A stretch of DNA of 9,575 nucleotides from Candidatus Brevibacterium intestinigallinarum (GTDB lineage: Bacteria > Actinomycetota > Actinomycetes > Actinomycetales > Brevibacteriaceae): positions 1 to 9,575 of the forward strand of contig DWZY01000012.1 of the NCBI GenBank assembly GCA_019117325.1, given 5' to 3'. The notes beneath the pieces are model-generated. The model saw nothing but the letters and a program-made list of their open reading frames with translations, was not told where the DNA came from and did not search any database. The position numbers were made by a program, and so were the translations under genes. Below, piece by piece: positions 5,817 to 9,575 of the stretch; the first letter of the stretch is position 1; each line of letters opens with the position of its first letter.

Positions 5817-6977
5817 GTGAGCATTCGCGGCGAAGCGATGATCGCGGGGGCGTTCGAGCACCCGCTGCGCAGGATCCCGGACATCTCCATCCCGCGCCTG
5901 CACGCGGAGGTCGCGGCCGGGGCCCTCGCGGATGCGGGCCTCACCTTCGCGGATGTCGACGCGTACTTCTGCGCGGGCGACGCGCCGGGCTTCGGCCCGC
6001 TCTCGATGGCCGACTACATGGGGCTCACGAACCTGCGCTACGTCGATTCGACGGACATCGGCGGATCATCGTACGTCGCCCACATCGGGCACGCCGCCGC
6101 GGCGATCGCGGCGGGCAAGTGCGAGATCGCACTCGTGACGCTCGCGGGCCTGCCGCTGCAGGGCCGCGCGTTCTCCGCGGTGAACGACGGTGCTCCCGAA
6201 TACGCCTTCGAGAACGTGTTCGGCACGACGACGCCGGCGATGTACGCGCTCGCAGCCCAGCGGCACATGCACGAGTACGGCACGACCGGTGCGCAGCTCG
6301 CAGAGGTGAAGGTCGCCGCGTCGCTCCACGCCCAGCACAACCCGCAGGCGCTGCTGCAGACGGTCGTCACGGTCGAGGACGTCCTCAGCTCGCCGCTCAT
6401 CGCGGACCCGCTGCACCGCCTGGACTGCTGCGTCATCACCGACGGCGGGGCTGCGGTCGTCGTCGTGAGCACGGAGGTCGCGAAGCGGCTCGAGCGCCGG
6501 TCCGTCGCGGTCCTGGGGCACGGAGAGGCGCCCACGACCGCCGCCGCGGGTCGCATCGACCTCACGCACACCGGGGCCGTGCGGTCCGGTCCACCCGCTT
6601 TCGCCGAGGCCGGGGTCACCCACGCGGACATCGACTACGCCTCGATCTACGACTCGTTCACCATCACAGTCGTCGAGACGCTCGAGGACCTGGGCTTCTG
6701 CCCCAAGGGGCAGGGCGGCGCATTCGTCGCCTCCGGCGCGCTGCGGGCGCCCGACGGCGGTCTGCCGTTCAACACGGACGGCGGGGGACTGTGCAACAAC
6801 CACCCCGTCAACCGCGGTGGGATGACGAAGGTCCTCGAGGCGGTCCGACAGCTGCGCGGGGAGGCGCATCCGGCGGTGCAGGTGCCCGACTGCGACATCG
6901 CACTGGCGCACGGCACGGGAGGCTCACTGGGGACCCGGATGGGTTCCGCGACACTCATCCTGGGACGGGAGGCATGA
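5817..6977 (+). CDS. SCP2/Ltp-type thiolase-fold protein lacking the thiolase cysteines
   Basis: A 386-residue thiolase-superfamily protein of the lipid-transfer/SCP-x type, expected to bind an acyl-CoA in the cytoplasm. Seen: N-terminal thiolase half with GGSSYVAHIGHAAAAIAAG at 82-100, where a true thiolase carries its nucleophilic Cys but here has Ser84/Ser85; a central DPLHRLDCC segment; YASIYDSFTITVVETLEDLGFC; NTDGGGLCNNHP with His329 at the usual catalytic His; and HGTGG with His365 where thiolases have the second Cys (CxG). Loss of both cysteines argues against ordinary thiolysis and resembles Ltp2-type steroid side-chain aldolases, which need a DUF35 partner, as encoded next door. The GTG at 5817 has AGGAG 7 bases upstream; starting further upstream would run through the promoter. 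It overlaps the DUF35 gene by 4 bases. Substrate is unknown; acyl transfer or retro-aldol cleavage are both possible. Confidence 0.8.
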   Translation: MSIRGEAMIAGAFEHPLRRIPDISIPRLHAEVAAGALADAGLTFADVDAYFCAGDAPGFGPLSMADYMGLTNLRYVDSTDIGGSSYVAHIGHAAAAIAAGKCEIALVTLAGLPLQGRAFSAVNDGAPEYAFENVFGTTTPAMYALAAQRHMHEYGTTGAQLAEVKVAASLHAQHNPQALLQTVVTVEDVLSSPLIADPLHRLDCCVITDGGAAVVVVSTEVAKRLERRSVAVLGHGEAPTTAAAGRIDLTHTGAVRSGPPAFAEAGVTHADIDYASIYDSFTITVVETLEDLGFCPKGQGGAFVASGALRAPDGGLPFNTDGGGLCNNHPVNRGGMTKVLEAVRQLRGEAHPAVQVPDCDIALAHGTGGSLGTRMGSATLILGREA

Positions 6978-7498
6978 TGACGGAGAAGCGCGCTGACACG
7001 CGGGCGGCGGTCGACACGGGACCGGCTGCGAGCGCGGCCGGGTCAGCAGGGGCTGCGGGCCCGATGACGACAGGCGGTCGGATCGGCGGGGACCTGCCGG
7101 CTCCTGTCCCACCCATCGACGCGGACACAGAGGCCTTCTGGCGGGCGACGACGGAGGGTCGCCTGCTGTTCACCCGGTGCGACGCATGCGGCGAGCCCAC
7201 CTGGTATCCGCGGGAGTTCTGCCCGCACTGCGGGTCGCTCCGCGTCTCGTGGGAGCAGGCGTCCGGCGGAGGCCGCATCCACAGCTTCACGGTGGTCCGA
7301 CGCGGCGGGCTGGGACCCTACGCGGGCGCCGACCCGTACGTGCTCGCCTACGTCGAGCTCGATGAGGGTGTGCGGATGATGACGAATATCGTGGACGTCG
7401 AGGACGGGGACCTGCGGATCGGTCTCCCTGTCACGATCGTCTTCCACACGACGGACGGGGACGCGGCGCTGCCGCGGTTCACTCCGCTGCGACTCTGA
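6974..7498 (+). CDS. Zinc-ribbon OB-fold DUF35 protein, partner of the thiolase-fold protein
   Basis: A 174-residue DUF35-family protein: a rubredoxin-like zinc ribbon followed by an OB fold. Seen: four zinc cysteines, Cys69-x2-Cys72 (CDAC) and Cys83-x2-Cys86 (CPHC), preceded by the typical helix (FWRATTEGRLLFTRC), then OB-fold strands with GGGRIHSFTVVRR, DPYVLAYVELDEGVRMMTNIV and GLPVTIVF. Such proteins bind SCP2-type thiolases and MaoC-like hydratases; in ChsH1-ChsH2/Ltp2 systems the DUF35 part recruits the aldolase. The ATG at 6974 overlaps the upstream stop by 4 bases; the ATG at 6977 is better spaced from GGGAGG. The first 30 residues are Ala/Gly-rich and unlike the family, so Met31 (7064) could also be the start, giving a typical 144 residues. 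Zinc binding and pairing are well supported; function is inferred. Confidence 0.82.
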   Translation: MMTEKRADTRAAVDTGPAASAAGSAGAAGPMTTGGRIGGDLPAPVPPIDADTEAFWRATTEGRLLFTRCDACGEPTWYPREFCPHCGSLRVSWEQASGGGRIHSFTVVRRGGLGPYAGADPYVLAYVELDEGVRMMTNIVDVEDGDLRIGLPVTIVFHTTDGDAALPRFTPLRL

Positions 7499-7657
7499 CA
7501 GGGTGCCGTCCACGAGCACTGCTCCCGGCTAGGCGGTAACGTGTCGTAGCGACGGGTGCGGTTCGCGCACAGCCGGACACGCGGGATCCGCGCGCGGCTG
7601 ATCTTCGCAGCGGACCCGCACAGGTGACCGCTGAACGCATGCAGGGGGAAGTCGAGA
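7499..7657 (+). promoter_or_regulatory. Leader and possible promoter of the ATPase/YhgE unit
   Basis: A 159-base spacer without a convincing gene. TAACGT at 7537-7542 could be a -10 box, leaving a leader of about 110 bases, but no good -35 is seen. A two-tier dyad (AGCCG 7571-7575 with CGGCT 7595-7599, and CGCGG 7580-7584 with CCGCG 7588-7592) could fold in that leader. No clear terminator for the DUF35 gene is visible, so read-through from the upstream unit is possible. Confidence 0.3.
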
Positions 7658-8419
7658 GTGAGCAGGGTGCTTCCGTGGACGTCCGACGACGGCCCGGCGA
7701 TCGACGTGGAGGAGCTGGCCGTCGTCGCCGATGGGCCCGTCTTCGGGCCCATCGACCTCACGGTCGACGCGGGTGGGACCGCAGTCGTGGTCGGGCCCGC
7801 CGGGTCCGGGAAGACGGCCCTCCTCCTGACGCTGACGGGCCGGATGCGGGCGACGGGAGGGTCCGGCACAGTGATCGGGGCCGACGTGCGCCGGGAGCAC
7901 GCACGGATGCGATCCGGGACATCCCTCGCCTGGGTGGACGGGATCACCGACCTCGACAAAGACTACACGGTCGAGCAGCACGTCGCGGAACGGCTCATCG
8001 GCCTCCAGCCCTGGTACCGGCCGGTCATCGGCCGGGACCGCGTGCGGCAGTCGCTCGACGTCGCGGAACTGGGCGAGGCACTGCCCGCGCGGGCCTTCGT
8101 CTCCGACCTGACCCAGCTCCAGAAGTTCGAGCTGGAGCTCCTGCTCGCGTGGCTCGACGGGTCCGCCGTGATCGCGGTCGACAACATCGACTTCCTCCGC
8201 GAGTCCGAGGACCGGGAGCGAGCCTGGCGACTGCTGCGTGATGTGCAGGAGTCGGCCGCGGACGCGCGGCCGGACCGGCCGCTGTCGCTCATCGTCACCT
8301 GCGAGGACGACAGCGGCCTGCCCGTGGAGGGCGACGACGGCGTCGTCCGTGTGAGACTCGATGGCGGGCACCGCCCCGCAGAAGTTCCGGAGACCGGACC
8401 CCGTGGAGGACGCCACTGA
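7658..8419 (+). CDS. Divergent ABC-type ATPase coupled to a YhgE/Pip protein
   Basis: A 253-residue cytoplasmic P-loop protein with the ABC ATPase layout. Seen: Walker A GPAGSGKT at 46-53 (Lys52, Thr53), a possible Q-loop replacement near 90-100, and a Walker B strand at 170-175 (AVIAVD, Asp175). Two motifs deviate: the ABC signature LSGGQ is replaced by LTQLQ (151-155), and Asn176 follows the Walker B Asp where active transporters have the catalytic Glu. An H-loop-like His was not found; a Thr-Cys (VTC) lies near the position. Related ATPases upstream of YhgE genes in actinobacteria share, as I recall, this altered signature, so it may be a family trait and not decay. The reading frame is intact. 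The GTG at 7658 has GGGGGAA 7 bases upstream, and its TGA overlaps the yhgE ATG by one base. Likely role: energising or regulating a YhgE-containing exporter; substrate unknown. Confidence 0.7.
   Translation: MSRVLPWTSDDGPAIDVEELAVVADGPVFGPIDLTVDAGGTAVVVGPAGSGKTALLLTLTGRMRATGGSGTVIGADVRREHARMRSGTSLAWVDGITDLDKDYTVEQHVAERLIGLQPWYRPVIGRDRVRQSLDVAELGEALPARAFVSDLTQLQKFELELLLAWLDGSAVIAVDNIDFLRESEDRERAWRLLRDVQESAADARPDRPLSLIVTCEDDSGLPVEGDDGVVRVRLDGGHRPAEVPETGPRGGRH
7729..7754 (+). repeat. Perfect 10-bp inverted repeat inside the ATPase gene
   Basis: CGATGGGCCC (7729-7738) and GGGCCCATCG (7745-7754) are exact reverse complements around a 6-base loop, GTCTTC. The sequence encodes part of ADGPVFGPID, about 70 bases after the start codon. 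It may be an RNA stem that slows early elongation, or a by-product of the GP...GP repeat in the protein at high GC. Function not established. Confidence 0.5.
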
Positions 8420-9575
8420 TGTTCACGCTGCCCTGGCTGGAGATGTCGCGCTTCACGCACTCGACGCTGTCGAAGGCCGCCATCGTCGCGATCCTCATCG
8501 TGCCCACCCTCTACGCCGGTCTCTACCTCACGGCGAACTGGGCTCCCACGGAGAACCTCGATCGCCTCGACGCGGCCGTCGTCAACCTCGATACCGGTGC
8601 GGACGCCCCCAGTCCCACGGGTGAGGCGGACGACGCCGAATCCGCGCAGGACGCCCAGGAGGGCGGCACGGGTGAGGACGCCGACCGGCTCGAGGTGGGC
8701 GACGAGCTCACGAGGACACTCACGGAGGACGGGGACGCGGGCTTCACGTGGGTCGAGTCCGACGTGGACGACGCGGCGAGCGGGCTGGCGTCCGGGACGT
8801 ACGCGGCGACTCTCACGATCCCCAGCGACTTCTCCGAACGCATCGCCTCCTCCGGCGGTGACGATCCGGAGAAGGCAGGACTCACGCTCCAGACGAACGA
8901 CGCCTACAGCTTCATCGTCGGTCAGGTCGCGAACACGATCCTCCAGCAGCTCAACACGAACCTCAACTCCGACATCACGGCGGAGTACCTCGACCAGGTG
9001 TACATCGGTTTCAACGACATCCACGAGAACATCGCCGAAGCCGCGGACGGCGCCTCGGAGCTGCACGACGGAGCCGTGGAGCTGGAGGACGGTGCGGGAC
9101 GCCTGTCGGATGGAGCAGGCGAGCTGGCCAGCGGCACCCGCGATCTCAAGGACGGGACGGAACAGGCGCGCGACGGATCGCGCGAGCTGGCGGATGGAGC
9201 AGGCGCACTCGTCGACGGGCTGGATCAGGCGCACGACGCGAGCGGTCAGCTGTCCGACGGTGCGAGTGCGGTCGCCGATGGGACAGGACAGCTGGCGGAC
9301 GGCGCGGACTCGATCGTCAGTCGCGTCGACGACGTCGCGGACCGGGCGGAGGAGATTCTGGACCACGCGACATCCGGGCTGGACCGGGCCCGCGACGACC
9401 TGGACGAGGCGAGCGACGCGCGTGACGAGATGGCGCAGGACATCGACGACCTCGCGGAACGCTATCCCGACGATCCGGCCGTCCAGCGTCTCGCGGAGCG
9501 GGCCGACGAGTTCGGGGACGATCTGGACCGCGCGGGGGATCGCGCGGGCAGCGCGGTCGACGAGGCCGATGACCT
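8419..9575 (+). CDS. YhgE/Pip-family membrane protein, 3' end outside window
   Basis: The N-terminal 385 codons of a YhgE/Pip protein, a family of large membrane proteins related to ABC-2-type permeases; Pip is the Lactococcus phage-infection protein and YhgE its Bacillus relative. Seen: a membrane segment at about 20-39 (AAIVAILIVPTLYAGLYLTA), followed by the family's W-P...VVNLDTG (residues 41-60), FTWVESDVDDAASGLASGTY and LTIPSDFSERIASSG motifs of the extracellular N-terminal domain. About 13 heptads of the form xLxDGxx follow (208-298), then a charged, Asp/Arg/Glu-rich, probably coiled-coil stretch to the edge. The C-terminal membrane domain, normally five or six spans, lies beyond the window. 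An acidic Gly/Ala/Asp/Glu-rich insert fills about 60-95. The ATG shares one base with the ATPase stop, with GGAGGA 8 bases before it. Probable partner of that ATPase; substrate unknown. Confidence 0.85.
   Translation, partial: MFTLPWLEMSRFTHSTLSKAAIVAILIVPTLYAGLYLTANWAPTENLDRLDAAVVNLDTGADAPSPTGEADDAESAQDAQEGGTGEDADRLEVGDELTRTLTEDGDAGFTWVESDVDDAASGLASGTYAATLTIPSDFSERIASSGGDDPEKAGLTLQTNDAYSFIVGQVANTILQQLNTNLNSDITAEYLDQVYIGFNDIHENIAEAADGASELHDGAVELEDGAGRLSDGAGELASGTRDLKDGTEQARDGSRELADGAGALVDGLDQAHDASGQLSDGASAVADGTGQLADGADSIVSRVDDVADRAEEILDHATSGLDRARDDLDEASDARDEMAQDIDDLAERYPDDPAVQRLAERADEFGDDLDRAGDRAGSAVDEADD
9040..9312 (+). repeat. 13 tandem 21-bp units coding for xLxDGxx heptads
   Basis: Thirteen successive seven-residue units run from AADGASE through LHDGAVE, LEDGAGR and LSDGAGE to LADGADS, mostly with Asp-Gly at positions 3-4 and Leu, Ala or Val at position 1. 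DNA units are 21 bases and diverged, with GACGG or GATGG the most constant part. Such heptads are a hallmark of YhgE/Pip and MmpL-like extracellular stalks, probably long helices or a coiled rod. It is a protein-level repeat, not a DNA element. Confidence 0.85.

Noticed and set aside
4616..5944. Open frame of 442 codons on the minus strand opposite rlmB
   Set aside because: Arg/His-rich antisense shadow that crosses the rlmB-thiolase spacer and has no family features.
7658..8419. ATPase as a pseudogene because of its missing signature motif
   Set aside because: The frame is intact, Walker A is perfect, the ribosome site and stop/start overlap are preserved, and the altered motifs appear to be typical of YhgE-linked ATPases.
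7963..9366. Open frame of 467 codons on the minus strand opposite the ATPase and yhgE genes
   Set aside because: Its apparent repeats (such as RQLACSIRQ) mirror the heptads of yhgE on the other strand; no independent domain is seen.
1..9575. CRISPR arrays, insertion sequences, tRNA genes or phage attachment sites
   Set aside because: None seen by reading both strands: no spaced direct repeats other than the protein-level heptads, no transposase or integrase, and no tRNA-like cloverleaf was recognised.

Overview
The window is GC-rich, densely coding DNA from an actinomycete (Actinomycetota). Third codon positions are almost all G or C, several genes start with GTG, TAnnnT-type -10 boxes sit just upstream of genes, and cysS looks leaderless. 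A mycothiol-linked formaldehyde dehydrogenase at the left edge independently supports this, because mycothiol is an actinobacterial thiol. Genus and species cannot be read from the sequence. No tRNA, rRNA, insertion sequence, integrase or CRISPR array was seen, so this looks like chromosomal core and near-core sequence, not a mobile island.

Layout. Minus strand, left part: the first 298 codons of an mscR-type S-(hydroxymethyl)mycothiol dehydrogenase (1-894). Behind it is a spacer with a perfect 20-bp inverted repeat. Then comes a two-gene methionine/alanine uptake unit: an NSS-family sodium symporter (1240-2829) and its 39-residue small subunit (1124-1243), whose start overlaps the symporter stop by 4 bases. 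A divergent promoter region (2830-3052) carries a 12-bp perfect palindrome.

Plus strand, middle: cysS (3053-4561) and an RlmB-type 23S rRNA 2'-O-methyltransferase (4604-5560) form a translation-related pair. A 256-base spacer follows. It holds weak hairpins, a coding-like orphan reading frame that may be a gene remnant, and a promoter with a TetR-style palindrome just after the -10 box. That promoter should drive a two-gene unit: an SCP2/Ltp-type thiolase-fold protein lacking both thiolase cysteines (5817-6977) and a zinc-ribbon/OB-fold DUF35 protein (6974-7498). The two probably form a complex acting on an acyl-CoA substrate.

Plus strand, right: a divergent ABC-type ATPase without a recognisable LSGGQ signature and with Asn after the Walker B Asp (7658-8419) overlaps by one base with a YhgE/Pip-family membrane protein (8419 to the window edge). 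The latter has about 13 heptads of the form xLxDGxx outside the membrane. Together they look like an actinobacterial ABC-like export or envelope system of unknown substrate.

Most of the window is ordinary. The parts most worth a second look are the ATPase/YhgE pair, the cysteine-less thiolase/DUF35 pair with its possible operator, and the orphan frame before it. I found nothing that I can defend as an entirely new system.
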